From Hymenobacter sp. BT730 (lineage in GTDB: Bacteria; Bacteroidota; Bacteroidia; Cytophagales; Hymenobacteraceae), in contig NZ_JAUOFB010000002.1 in NCBI RefSeq assembly GCF_030542105.1, forward strand, positions 496,001 through 560,000: 64,000 nucleotides of DNA, written 5' to 3'. The notes under the pieces were generated by a model, which made no database searches, was not told the origin of the DNA, and saw only the letters and a list, made by a program, of their open reading frames with translations. The first letter of the stretch is position 1, and each line of letters opens with the position of its first letter. Below, piece after piece: positions 1 to 8,475 of this stretch. A program made the translations under genes and the position numbers.

Positions 1-557
1 TACAAGCCGCCATAAAAGTTGAAGTCAAGATCCTTCAGCGGCTTACCGGGGGGAATGGTAGGGTTGTCCTCATTGTTGAGCTTCACCAGTAGGCAGTTGT
101 CTTCGTTGGGGCGCAAATTGGGCGTCAGATCAACGGTAAAAGGCAAGTAACCGCCTTCGTGGTGCCCTACATGGTGGCCATTCAGATACACATCGGCCAC
201 CTGCATGGCGCCCTCAAAGCGGATGGCCACGCGGCGGCTGGTATCCGCTGCCGACACCCGGAAAAAGCGCCGGTAGAAGCAGGTGCCCTGCCACTGTTTG
301 GCGGTAGTGACGACGGGCTCCAGGCGGGGCGTGTGTGGCAACGACACCGCTGCCCAGGGCCGGGCCGCATCTTCCCGGGTAAAGAAAGCAGGCCCTACCA
401 GCGTATCCACATCCCGCACAAATTCCCAGTCAGCATTAAATGAACCGATGGAGGCCTGGCTCTGGGTGGTAGTGCTTTGGCGGGTGCATGCCGCCAGCAT
501 TAGAAATACAACCAGCGCCAGAGGCAGGCCGCGGGAGCATAAGCAACGATATAGCAT
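1..557 (-). CDS. Glycoside hydrolase family 2 lipoprotein, N-terminal part (gene runs off the left edge)
   Basis: This is the first 185 codons of a glycosidase that continues beyond the window. The start is hydrophobic and ends in a lipobox (LMLAAC, Cys24), so it is probably a lipoprotein exported across the inner membrane. About residues 85-185 have the beta-sandwich sugar-binding domain pattern of family 2 enzymes (CFYRRFF, then DVYLNGHHVG, then the DFNFYGG region), as in beta-galactosidases, beta-mannosidases and beta-glucuronidases. The catalytic barrel lies outside the window, so substrate and specificity cannot be given. The ATG shares one base with the TAA stop of the upstream glycosidase gene (TAATG), so the two genes are probably co-translated and act on the same glycan. 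Confidence 0.8.
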   Translation of the reverse strand, partial: MLYRCLCSRGLPLALVVFLMLAACTRQSTTTQSQASIGSFNADWEFVRDVDTLVGPAFFTREDAARPWAAVSLPHTPRLEPVVTTAKQWQGTCFYRRFFRVSAADTSRRVAIRFEGAMQVADVYLNGHHVGHHEGGYLPFTVDLTPNLRPNEDNCLLVKLNNEDNPTIPPGKPLKDLDFNFYGGL

Positions 558-3190
558 TAGCGCAGAACTATCGATTCGAGGTCAAGAAAAGGGCGAGTGG
601 CAGTAGTGGTTGTGGTGCCCGGGTGAAGTAGTACTTGCAGTACTTCCGTTTCTGCCAAGGGCAGTTTGGTGGGGCCGGGTGCCTGGAAGCTAAAGGGTAA
701 AAAGCCAGGGTAGGGGCGTGGAAGCAGCACCTGGCTGCCCAATTGAAAAGCGCTGAGCGGCACCCGTACGTCCTGCATATCTGCGCCCAGTTCCACATTA
801 GCGACATACGCAGCGGCATCCCGGGTAATGAGAACTAACTGCACACGGCCGGCGCCGGCGCCTTTCCGGCCCCGAATAACCAGTTCCTTCATGGTAGCTA
901 CGTCTGCCGCGCGTGTGGATAGCCGGTCCTGGAAGTAGGTGCGGAGGAAAGCTATGGGAGCGGTTTCCGAAGCCGCCGCAGCGTTGGGAGTGGGCGGGCT
1001 CTGCAGCAGACGCAGGACTACGCTGGCAGTGCTGGTGGTCACATAGTCGGCCCAGCCGCCACCGGTTATTCCGCCGGCTTCGATGCGCTGCTGGTCTTGC
1101 GAGGCCAGGAAAATGGGCAGGGCTGCATCAGCCGATACAATAGGCGCTTCCCAATAGTCTTTTGCAACAAAGTCCCAGTTACGCGGGCTTCCTGCCACAG
1201 TGCCGGGAAAAGTAGTCTGCTTGTTCTGATGCTTTACCACCATCCAATAGCGCAACAGGCCCGGGTATAACAGCTCCGCGGGTACAGTGGCTTCGACTGT
1301 GGTGAGTGTGAGCCGACGCATGGGCAGGGTACGGGTAGCGCCATAGAAATGCTGAGCTACTAACAGTACGGAGTCGGTAGGTTCTATTCCGGCTACAGTA
1401 GCCCGGATAGTGGCTGCCTGCCCGGCTGGTAATTGACTGGGGGCAGTGTGTACTATCTGCACTTGCTTGGTGGTAGGAGCCGGCGCCACAAACTCGCCCA
1501 GGCGGATAGCGCCCAACAAGGTTTGGGCTGTAAAAGCCGTTGTTTTGCGGCCTTTGCCGGCTACCAGATACACGCCTGGCTGCAGCCGTACCAGCCCGTT
1601 CTGGGCCTGGGTCTGCGTGGTATTGCCCTCATTCAACCCACGCACCGAAAAATCATTTCCCAAACCGGTCAGTGACAGGCGCATAGGCTGCGTGTTCCAG
1701 AAGATGTGCGTAACCGTTTGGCTCAGGGACGTTTTCGTGAATGGGTCGCGCACGGCAATGGCATCAGGCATTACTTCCAGCCGCCACACGCCGTTGGCCA
1801 GGCGGTCCAGGAAGTAGGCGCCGGTGCCTTCGTAGTTTACCACAGCCGATGAACCGGTACCGGCCACGCGGCGCAGCGCTGCTGGTTTGCGCGGCTTGGT
1901 GGTGGTGGTGCCGGTGTACAGAAACTCCTCCTCCGAATTCAGCTCGCTCAGGCCAGCGCGGTAGCTCACCCGAAAGTTGTCAAACACCGAATCATTAGGG
2001 AAAGCTGCAAACTGCTGCCCACGCTTCACCTGACGGAAAACACGGCCGGCAATGAGCAGGCTGATGGCTTTGGCGGGCGTGTAGGCCAGGTTCAGGTAGT
2101 GCGTCTGGTACTCGGTGTTGGCGTAGGCAATGGCTAGCGGGTCGTAGGCAAACTGCGTGGCCCACTGGAAGCCGGCGCCCCGGAAGCTGCGCGCCATCAT
2201 GGGGTACATCTGCGGCTGCAGAATGTCGCCGGATTCAAACTCATACACCAACCGGGGCTTGCCAGTAAAGCGAGGGTCTTTCTGGTATGGAATGGGGTAT
2301 TGATTAACGTAAGGCAGCGGGTTGCCGCGCAGCGAATGGCCGTTTACCAGCCCCGATGGGTACCACTGGAACGTGAAGCCATCTACCGGGCTGCTGAGAA
2401 TAGCATTAGATACCGCGGGGCTTTCGGCAATGTTGTAAAAAATGGGCTTGCGGTAGCCGGTAGCCCGCATAGCTGCCACCATGCGCTGCACAAAGCTGCT
2501 CACTTCCGCCTCCGGTTGGCTGTAGTGTGGCTCGTTGCACACCTCGTAGGCAATGATGTCGGGGTCCTCGCGGTTGAGCTGCTTGGTGTAGGGGTTGCGG
2601 TGGTTGAGGAACTGCGTGAGGTAGTTTTCCTGGGCCTTAATGGCGCGCGGAATCCGGTAGGCTTTGTTCTTGGGATAAATGCTGGAGAAACCTGTCATGG
2701 CCGTGTCGGGCTCGGGGTAGCCGTTGCCCCAGTAGGCAATGGGCGTAAGCAGTATTTTAATGTTGCGCTGCTTGAGCTTCTGAATCAGATAATCGAAGAG
2801 GCGTAGGTGCTCGTTGTCCAGCAGGTTGCCAGCCGTGTCGGTTATTTCTACGTCCCAGACGTGCACCCGAAACGCATCAATTCCCAACCGGGAAAGGTGG
2901 TACACATCCTGATCAATGGCCTGCTCCAGATTCACACCCAGCTTCTTATGCGCCCGGTAGGAGTAGGCAAAGGGCGTGGTATAATTCACCCCAAAAAGAG
3001 CTACTTCCTGGCGGCTGCCCTGCCAGCGAATGACCCCGGCGGGGTCAATGTAAATATCGGCGGTAGTGGGGGGAGCTTTTTGGGCGTGGGCCGTGGGCAA
3101 ACCCAGGGTCAGAAACCAGCCAGCCAGTAAGTAGAATAGATAACTTTTGCGGGGAAGGCCAGCCAACCTGGAGGGGAATAGATAATTCAT
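557..3190 (-). CDS. Secreted GH5-like (clan GH-A) glycoside hydrolase, 877 aa
   Basis: The protein has an N-terminal signal peptide ending near AHAQ (residue 37) and then a TIM-barrel domain of clan GH-A type. The probable acid/base is Glu220 in the motif VCNEPH, and the probable nucleophile is Glu317 or Glu319 in VYEFESGD. These two motifs are typical of GH5 and related endo-glycanases such as cellulases and mannanases. The roughly 500 residues after the barrel look like beta-rich accessory domains and are not recognised. The gene directly precedes the GH2-type lipoprotein gene with a one-base overlap, suggesting an operon degrading one polysaccharide. The barrel and its two motifs are seen directly. 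The exact family and substrate are not certain, and related families in the same clan remain possible. Confidence 0.75.
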   Translation of the reverse strand: MNYLFPSRLAGLPRKSYLFYLLAGWFLTLGLPTAHAQKAPPTTADIYIDPAGVIRWQGSRQEVALFGVNYTTPFAYSYRAHKKLGVNLEQAIDQDVYHLSRLGIDAFRVHVWDVEITDTAGNLLDNEHLRLFDYLIQKLKQRNIKILLTPIAYWGNGYPEPDTAMTGFSSIYPKNKAYRIPRAIKAQENYLTQFLNHRNPYTKQLNREDPDIIAYEVCNEPHYSQPEAEVSSFVQRMVAAMRATGYRKPIFYNIAESPAVSNAILSSPVDGFTFQWYPSGLVNGHSLRGNPLPYVNQYPIPYQKDPRFTGKPRLVYEFESGDILQPQMYPMMARSFRGAGFQWATQFAYDPLAIAYANTEYQTHYLNLAYTPAKAISLLIAGRVFRQVKRGQQFAAFPNDSVFDNFRVSYRAGLSELNSEEEFLYTGTTTTKPRKPAALRRVAGTGSSAVVNYEGTGAYFLDRLANGVWRLEVMPDAIAVRDPFTKTSLSQTVTHIFWNTQPMRLSLTGLGNDFSVRGLNEGNTTQTQAQNGLVRLQPGVYLVAGKGRKTTAFTAQTLLGAIRLGEFVAPAPTTKQVQIVHTAPSQLPAGQAATIRATVAGIEPTDSVLLVAQHFYGATRTLPMRRLTLTTVEATVPAELLYPGLLRYWMVVKHQNKQTTFPGTVAGSPRNWDFVAKDYWEAPIVSADAALPIFLASQDQQRIEAGGITGGGWADYVTTSTASVVLRLLQSPPTPNAAAASETAPIAFLRTYFQDRLSTRAADVATMKELVIRGRKGAGAGRVQLVLITRDAAAYVANVELGADMQDVRVPLSAFQLGSQVLLPRPYPGFLPFSFQAPGPTKLPLAETEVLQVLLHPGTTTTTATRPFLDLESIVLR

Positions 3191-3230
3191 GAGCGAAAGC
3201 TACGCGAAGAAATACTGGGCTACAACGCAG

Positions 3231-3262
3231 AACGGCCGCCGCAGGGTTATGCGACGGCCGTT
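3231..3262 (-). terminator. GC-rich hairpin after the RNase P RNA
   Basis: Inverted repeat with arms AACGGCCGCCGC and GCGACGGCCGTT, lying just past the 3' end of the RNase P RNA on the minus strand. No clean run of T follows on that strand, so it may be a weak terminator or an RNA-processing barrier. Confidence 0.4.
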
Positions 3263-3271
3263 TGCTGTGGG

Positions 3272-3675
3272 TGATGAGTCTATAAGCCGGGTTTTGTCCG
3301 CGTTGCCGCGGCCCCACCATTTATCTAGGCCAGTCCTCGCGGAAAGGCTCCATCAACCTACCCGCTGGCGCCGGACGAGCCGCCCGGTGCAGGCCCGAAG
3401 ACCCACGTACCAGCTTATTTGGTCTTTCAACCCCTGAGGTTTACCCAGCCGACGCGGTTGCCCGGCCGCTGGTGCGCTCTTACCGCACCTTTTCACCCTT
3501 ACCGGCGGCCCCGAAGGACCACGTAGGCGGTAGTTTTCTGTGGCACTGGCTGTCCTGGCTTGCTTTACGCTCACCAGTCCTTCCCGTTAGGAAGCAGGGT
3601 GCTCTGCGTTGCCCGGACTTTCCTCGTCGCCCTACTTGCGTAAGGCGCCGCGGTGGGGCGACCCATCACTGAGGC
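3272..3675 (-). ncRNA. rnpB: RNase P RNA (class A)
   Basis: The minus strand carries the hallmarks of bacterial RNase P RNA, the catalytic subunit that removes 5' leaders from pre-tRNAs. The 3' end reads as the conserved stretch pairing around ACAAAACCCGGCTTATAGAC. The 5' part holds the paired element ending near TGATGGGTCGCC, and conserved core segments appear between them, including the region around GAGGAAAGTCCGGGC. The length of about 400 nt fits the family. No convincing protein is encoded here on either strand. The ends are set from the conserved first and last helices and could be off by several bases. Confidence 0.93.
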
Positions 3676-3686
3676 AAAGGTAGGAC

Positions 3687-4118
3687 TTAAGGCCTTCTAT
3701 TTTCATGCCCTGTCCTGATAATTCGTTCCAGCATGTTGGCCTTATTCCGATTTACCCCAAAATGAAAATCAGGCGCGCAATTGAAATTAAATGTCTGCCC
3801 ATTCTTGAAGCATATTCTGTATGTAAAACCGCTGACGGATTCTACTTTAAATTCTTCGTCTATGGATTTAATGAATTTGCCTCTGCCATTCTCAATAAAA
3901 ATATAGTTTTCATCAACCGAAACATAGTAAGTAAACCAATATTGATATGCGGAAATCAAAAGCAAGCCGAGTGAAAATAAGATTTCATGGATTTGATCGG
4001 TCCAAATGCTGAAAGCTGTGACAGTGATAAGCAGGATTACAAAAAGTAGCAGGCATGTTAAAAAGACATAGAATCCTTGCTTTCTTGTCATCCAACTGAT
4101 TTGGACTGGCTCATACAT
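3687..4118 (-). CDS. AT-rich small membrane protein, unknown function, 143 aa
   Basis: Not recognised. The protein starts with a basic and aromatic stretch (MTRKQGF), followed by two hydrophobic segments at about residues 18-40 and 48-66 that should cross the membrane. A soluble beta-rich C-terminal domain of about 70 residues follows and resembles, in pattern only, small PH-like domains found after two transmembrane helices. I chose the ATG at 4118 because GGGAGAG lies at a good distance upstream and this start avoids overlap with the preceding gene. A start at 4139 would overlap that gene by 20 bases. The coding sequence is markedly richer in A and T than every neighbour, which suggests recent acquisition. 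Confidence 0.65.
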   Translation of the reverse strand: MYEPVQISWMTRKQGFYVFLTCLLLFVILLITVTAFSIWTDQIHEILFSLGLLLISAYQYWFTYYVSVDENYIFIENGRGKFIKSIDEEFKVESVSGFTYRICFKNGQTFNFNCAPDFHFGVNRNKANMLERIIRTGHENRRP

Positions 4119-4119
4119 A

Positions 4120-5982
4120 CTATTTTCTCTCCCACACATTATCCTTTGGAAAACTATCCGGCACCAGCGTAGCGCCCAGCTTCACCTTTGTCACCACTTT
4201 AGCCGAGGGCACCGGAATAGTCACGGATTTGGCGCCGGTTTCCCATACGGCTATAGTGCGGTGTAGTTGCTGGGTGGAGTTATCAGCAAACGTGACGGTC
4301 AAATCCACCGGCACGGGCTTGGTGCCTTTTGCTTCTACCACGATTTGCGACTCATTACCCTGCTTTGTTACGCTGGCAATGGCCAGGTCGGGGTAGCCCC
4401 CATCAAAGAACCAGCGCTGCCAGAACCAGTTGAGGTTTTTACCAGCGCCTTCGTTCATGGAGTTAAAGAAGTCGTAGGGCATGGGGTGCTTGCCGTTCCA
4501 GTTGCGGATGTAGGTGTGCAGCGCCTGCGTGAACAGCTCATCGCCCAGCAAATCCTTCACATACAGATAGCCAAGGCCGGGTTTGGGGTAGGAGTTAAGA
4601 AAGAACGGCGTGCCGCTCTGCTGCGTGCTCAGCGTCACGATGGGCATGTCGGCCTCGGTGTCGGCGGCGCGGGCGTAGGGCGCAATGCCGTAGTCATCGT
4701 CCAGGGTAGGGTCAATTATTTTCGAAATCAGCCACTCGCCAATGGTGGCCCAGCCTTCGTCCATCCAGCCGTACTTGGTTTCGTTGATGCCCATATAGAA
4801 CGGGAACATCGTGTGGAATATCTCGTGGTCGGTGAGGGTAATGGCGTCGGCGCGGGTTTCGGTGGGGTTGTCGTTCACCATCATGGGGTACTCCATCTGG
4901 TCGAGGCCATCAAAAATGGTTTCGTGGGAGTAGGGAAAGGGCCACTTGGGGAAGTCGTAGCTCATGGCCTGCACCGTTTTGCGGGCAAAGTGAATTACCT
5001 CTTCGTAGTCCTTGTGCTTGGTGTTGTACACGGCATCTACGCGGGTGCGGCGCTTGGTGGCGGGGTCTACTACCAGGCTGGTAGATTGCCACACGTAATG
5101 GTCGGCGGTGGCAAACACGAAGTCGGTTACATTCTTCGCCTCAAACTGCCAGGTGTTGGTGGCATTCTGGGCCGTGATGTCGCGGCGTTTCGCGTCTGCT
5201 TCGGTGATGATGCTGATAATGCCATCCTTCTTCTCAGCGTCGCGCAGGCGCTTGGCGTACTTTTTCGTGAGAACCTGGTCGGTGTTTTTCAGGTCGCCGG
5301 TGGCCCACACCACAAAGTTTTTGGGCACCGTAATGGCAGCTTTGAAGTTGCTGAAATCGTTGTAGAACTCCTGAGAGCCAATGTAGGGCAGGCGGTTCCA
5401 GCCATCAATGTCGTCGTACACCGTGATGCGCGGGAAGAAGTAGGCCACGAAATGTGCGCCTTCCTCCACCTCGCCGGTGCGCATGTGCGAGCCTTTGTTG
5501 AGCGTGTAGGAGTAGCTGATGGCCACGCGGGCCGTTTGCCCCGGCGCCAGCGGCTTAATGCTCACGGGCATATTGGTAGCATCAATCTTCAGCTTGGCTA
5601 CATCCTCGGCCTCCCCGTTCACGCTCAATTGGGCAATCTTCACCCCATCGTGCAGGTCTTCCGGCTTCACCGACGATACCCGCGGGGCCCCTTTCTGGTA
5701 GTAGTTAGGGTAGAGCTTAAACCAGATTTGCCGCAGCGAATCGGGGCTGTTGTTGATGTAGGCAATATCCACCGTGCCCTGCACCAAGCGGGTAGCAGGG
5801 TCGAAATTGATGTTGAGGGTATAGTCAGCGGTGTTCTGCCAGTATTTGGGGCCGGGTTTACCGTCTTCGGAGCGGGTACCTTTCTGGTAGGTGGCCTGCA
5901 GATTGCGCGGGATAGGGAGGGCTTGCTGAGCCAGAACGGGGGCGCTAACGAAAAGCAGCGCGGCGAGGAACTTCAGATTCAT
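4120..5982 (-). CDS. Secreted M1-family metallopeptidase, 620 aa
   Basis: Zinc aminopeptidase-like protein of the gluzincin M1 family. The ATG at 5982 gives a clean signal peptide (MNLKFLAALLFVSAPVLAQ); an in-frame ATG 30 bases upstream would spoil it. The zinc site is complete: HEIFH at about residues 386-390 and the third ligand Glu about 409 in DEGWA, with the 18-residue spacing of the family. The substrate-anchoring motif normally written GxMEN appears as QMEY about 25 residues before the HExxH. The N-terminal beta-sandwich is present. The short C-terminal region is a beta domain rather than the long helical domain of leukotriene A4 hydrolases. It probably degrades peptides in the periplasm or outside the cell. 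The small AT-rich gene follows immediately. Confidence 0.9.
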   Translation of the reverse strand: MNLKFLAALLFVSAPVLAQQALPIPRNLQATYQKGTRSEDGKPGPKYWQNTADYTLNINFDPATRLVQGTVDIAYINNSPDSLRQIWFKLYPNYYQKGAPRVSSVKPEDLHDGVKIAQLSVNGEAEDVAKLKIDATNMPVSIKPLAPGQTARVAISYSYTLNKGSHMRTGEVEEGAHFVAYFFPRITVYDDIDGWNRLPYIGSQEFYNDFSNFKAAITVPKNFVVWATGDLKNTDQVLTKKYAKRLRDAEKKDGIISIITEADAKRRDITAQNATNTWQFEAKNVTDFVFATADHYVWQSTSLVVDPATKRRTRVDAVYNTKHKDYEEVIHFARKTVQAMSYDFPKWPFPYSHETIFDGLDQMEYPMMVNDNPTETRADAITLTDHEIFHTMFPFYMGINETKYGWMDEGWATIGEWLISKIIDPTLDDDYGIAPYARAADTEADMPIVTLSTQQSGTPFFLNSYPKPGLGYLYVKDLLGDELFTQALHTYIRNWNGKHPMPYDFFNSMNEGAGKNLNWFWQRWFFDGGYPDLAIASVTKQGNESQIVVEAKGTKPVPVDLTVTFADNSTQQLHRTIAVWETGAKSVTIPVPSAKVVTKVKLGATLVPDSFPKDNVWERK

Positions 5983-6072
5983 AAAGGGCAGAAGATTTCT
6001 GCAAAGTAACACCGCGCGCCATTAGGCCGGGTATGGCTATGGCTTTCCTTGAAACGGCACTTTACAAGGCAC

Positions 6073-6174
6073 TGTCATCCTGAGCCCCGCGAAGGACCTT
6101 ATCACGTTGCCACGAGTCGTTGTAACGATTATCGTTCAGCAGTGATAAGGTCCTTCGCGGGGCTCAGGATGACA
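6073..6174. repeat. Palindromic dispersed repeat, copy 1
   Basis: Arms of 31 bases form a perfect inverted repeat beginning TGTCATCCTGAGCCCCGCG and ending in its complement. They enclose a centre containing CGAGTCGT and ACGATTATCGTT. The centre is in the opposite orientation to copies 2 and 4. The repeat lies between the M1 peptidase and alpha/beta hydrolase genes. Confidence 0.9.
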
Positions 6175-6219
6175 TATGTATTAAGGCGAGAGAAGGTATA
6201 AAATAGATGCTGTAAAAGG

Positions 6220-7110
6220 CTACTTCATTTCCGCCCGCACCCTCTGCAAAATTGCTTCCCAATGATTCAAATACAGCATGTGGCCTTCACCGGGTAGTAG
6301 TTGGAGGCGGGCTTCGGGAATGTTCTCCGCGAGGAAATCCAAATTGTCTGGTGGCCAGACTGAGTCCTCGGTGCCGTGCCAGATGGTAGTGCTGGCCTGT
6401 ATGGCTTCCAGCTGAAAAGCGGGCGGCTGACAGAGGGCGCGGCCATCAAAATACACGCCCTGGCCCTGATTGGCAAACCCATGTACGGCCGCATCACGCA
6501 GCAGTGCCCGGTGCGCGGGTTGGTCCTTCACGGCCTGCTCGGTGGGGCCCAGCAAGCCCAGGAGCGAGTCAATCATTTTATCGGGCTTCTGCTGCCATTG
6601 GGCACTGAGTTCTACCAGCGCTACCTTGCCCAAAATGGGGAGATAGTCGTTTACAAAACGCGCAGCCTTCCAGCGAAGGTGCAGCTCAGCATAGGCCTCT
6701 TCGTCGCCGAAGGGCAGGGCCGTACTTAGCAGCTGCACCGTGGCCACCCGCTCGGGGTATAGCGCCGCCAGTGCCAGCGCGTGCACACCACCTCCAGACC
6801 ATCCGGCCACCGCCAGCGGCCCGGGAATTTGCAGGGCATCCACCGCATACAGCACATCAGCTGCAAACGACTCCAGCGTCAAGTTCTCATCTACATCCGA
6901 CAGGCCGGAACCTGGGCGGTCGGGGGCCATTATCTGCAGGCCGAGACGGGCCAGCTCAGCAGTGCACTCCGGTACCGCAATGCCAGATGAGGCATATCCA
7001 TGATGAAAAATAACGGCCGGATGCGCCGGGTTGCCATAGCGCGTGAGCCCTAGTTGGCGGCCATCAGGTAGAGGAACGGTAAGTGGCTGAGCGGTAGTAG
7101 GGGCGGGCAT
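6220..7110 (-). CDS. Alpha/beta-fold hydrolase, 296 aa
   Basis: Cytoplasmic alpha/beta hydrolase of unknown substrate; no signal peptide is seen. The oxyanion-hole segment is HHGYASSG and the nucleophile Ser lies in GWSGGG at about residue 104. The acid is the Asp in HGTEDS, and the base is the His in GEGHML near the C-terminus, so the triad is complete and in the usual order. A cap-like helical insertion lies between residues 130 and 220. Proteins like this are often annotated as hydrolases, esterases or lysophospholipase-like enzymes, and the sequence does not separate these. The gene stands alone between two copies of the dispersed palindromic repeat. Confidence 0.85.
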   Translation of the reverse strand: MPAPTTAQPLTVPLPDGRQLGLTRYGNPAHPAVIFHHGYASSGIAVPECTAELARLGLQIMAPDRPGSGLSDVDENLTLESFAADVLYAVDALQIPGPLAVAGWSGGGVHALALAALYPERVATVQLLSTALPFGDEEAYAELHLRWKAARFVNDYLPILGKVALVELSAQWQQKPDKMIDSLLGLLGPTEQAVKDQPAHRALLRDAAVHGFANQGQGVYFDGRALCQPPAFQLEAIQASTTIWHGTEDSVWPPDNLDFLAENIPEARLQLLPGEGHMLYLNHWEAILQRVRAEMK

Positions 7111-7149
7111 AAATTTGAGCAGCTATCAGAGGAATTATTAAAATAAAAC

Positions 7150-7249
7150 TGTCATCCTGAGCGGGCGAAGGCCCTTATTACGCAAGAACGATAATCGTAC
7201 AAACGACTCGCTCTAGCATAACAAGGGCCTTCGCCCGCTCAGGATGACA
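7150..7249. repeat. Palindromic dispersed repeat, copy 2
   Basis: The outer bases are the same as copy 1 (TGTCATCCTGAGC), but the inner arm reads GGGCGAAGGCCCTT. The opposite arm carries the matching change, so the hairpin is kept. The centre, with GAACGATAATCGT and ACGACTCG, is the reverse complement of the centre of copy 1. Confidence 0.9.
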
Positions 7250-7269
7250 GGTGTCTGGCGTTACTTGAC

Positions 7270-8370
7270 TTACTTCAAGCGTACCAGCGTGGCACCGTAC
7301 CCGAACTTCTCTTTGCGGGCATCTTCAAAAAACTTGATGTCGCGGTTGCGGCTCAGGAGCTTATGAATCTCTTTACGCAGCGTGCCATTGCCGGCTCCGT
7401 GTATAAAGACAATTTCGTGCATGTTGGTGGCCAGGGCCCGGCTCAGGGCATCTTCAAACACATCCAGCTGTAGCTTCAGCATAGCAGTGTTCGATAGCCC
7501 TTCGGCTCCTTCCGGGCGCAGGGCTTCGATGTGCAGATCCAACTCATGCGGAGGCGCTACCAGGGACTTGGCGGGCTCCGGGGCAGGAGCCACAGCAGCG
7601 GGTTTGGCGGGTGCATCACCGGAAAGCTGTTGCTTCAGGGCTTCGGCCAGCTTTTCGGGTGGCAGCGCTAAGGCCGCGGCGGGCTTTTCATCCAGCTGAA
7701 ACAAGTAGGCTTCGCGCTGGAGAAGCGGGGCCTGCTGCCGGCTCTTGTAGAAGGTGGCCGCTTTAAAGGCCACACGTTTGGTGAGCAGCTCAAACGCGGA
7801 GGCGCCGTTTACCTGATGCGGCAAAACCTGCAGCACGTAAGCAGGCCACTCCTCAAAATCCTTCAGGTGCAGGTGCGCCAGCGGGCGGCTGGCCAGCTTG
7901 GGACCTAGCTTCTCCGAAATAAGGCCGCGGTAGGGGCGGTCGGGGCGTTCCTCGCCGCAGGTAAACAGCACATCGGCCTCCGTATTATTGAGAAGCTGTA
8001 CTGAAAGCAATTCCGGGGCCTGGTGGGTGAGGGCCAGATACAAACCTTTCTGTGCCGCAGGCAATGGAGCCGGGGCCTTGGGTGGAGCGGCCTGCGCGGC
8101 ACCGTTGCCGGCCGGGGCCGTAATGGGTGCGCTGGCTGGCCGGGCAGCAGCTGCCTTGTTGCCTTTGCCCATCTGGCCGGGTTTGGGAATAGGAGCGGTG
8201 CGGTCAAAGGCTTTACCTTCTTCAGCGGCAACTACTACCACCTCGCGGCGCAGTACGGGAATCGTGAAATCGTTATCAATAGCTACTTCTACCAGGTCGT
8301 TGTCGAGGATGCGGGTAATAATGCCCTCTTCGCGGCCGGTAAGTAGGCGGACTCTGTCTCCTACGTTCAT
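7270..8370 (-). CDS. Smr-domain protein with N-terminal KOW-like domain (DUF2027 type), 366 aa
   Basis: The start at 8370 gives MNVGDRVRLLTGREEG, a small barrel typical of KOW or DUF2027 domains. About residues 65-120 form a low-complexity linker rich in Ala and Pro. A middle domain of about 110 residues follows. The C-terminal 85 residues are a Smr (MutS2 C-terminal) domain, with the signature LDLHIEAL at its start and IHGAGNGTLRKEIH. Smr domains bind and often nick nucleic acids, or act at stalled ribosomes. The architecture is common in Bacteroidota, but the role of this protein is not known to me. The MutS2 ATPase part is absent, so this is not MutS2. Confidence 0.85.
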   Translation of the reverse strand: MNVGDRVRLLTGREEGIITRILDNDLVEVAIDNDFTIPVLRREVVVVAAEEGKAFDRTAPIPKPGQMGKGNKAAAARPASAPITAPAGNGAAQAAPPKAPAPLPAAQKGLYLALTHQAPELLSVQLLNNTEADVLFTCGEERPDRPYRGLISEKLGPKLASRPLAHLHLKDFEEWPAYVLQVLPHQVNGASAFELLTKRVAFKAATFYKSRQQAPLLQREAYLFQLDEKPAAALALPPEKLAEALKQQLSGDAPAKPAAVAPAPEPAKSLVAPPHELDLHIEALRPEGAEGLSNTAMLKLQLDVFEDALSRALATNMHEIVFIHGAGNGTLRKEIHKLLSRNRDIKFFEDARKEKFGYGATLVRLK

Positions 8371-8475
8371 ATCAAAAAAGAAAAAAGTCAGATGGAATAG
8401 GTGCAACAAAGGTAACGCGCAAAAAACGCCCGCGGCTGAGCAGAACGTTAGAAATGCCCCTTTACATGGGCACGG

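Noticed and set aside
4267-6009. Long open frame of 580 codons on the plus strand opposite the M1 peptidase gene
   Set aside because: It is an antisense shadow of a well-supported peptidase gene. The GC-rich third positions keep opposite frames open, and the translation has no recognisable domain.
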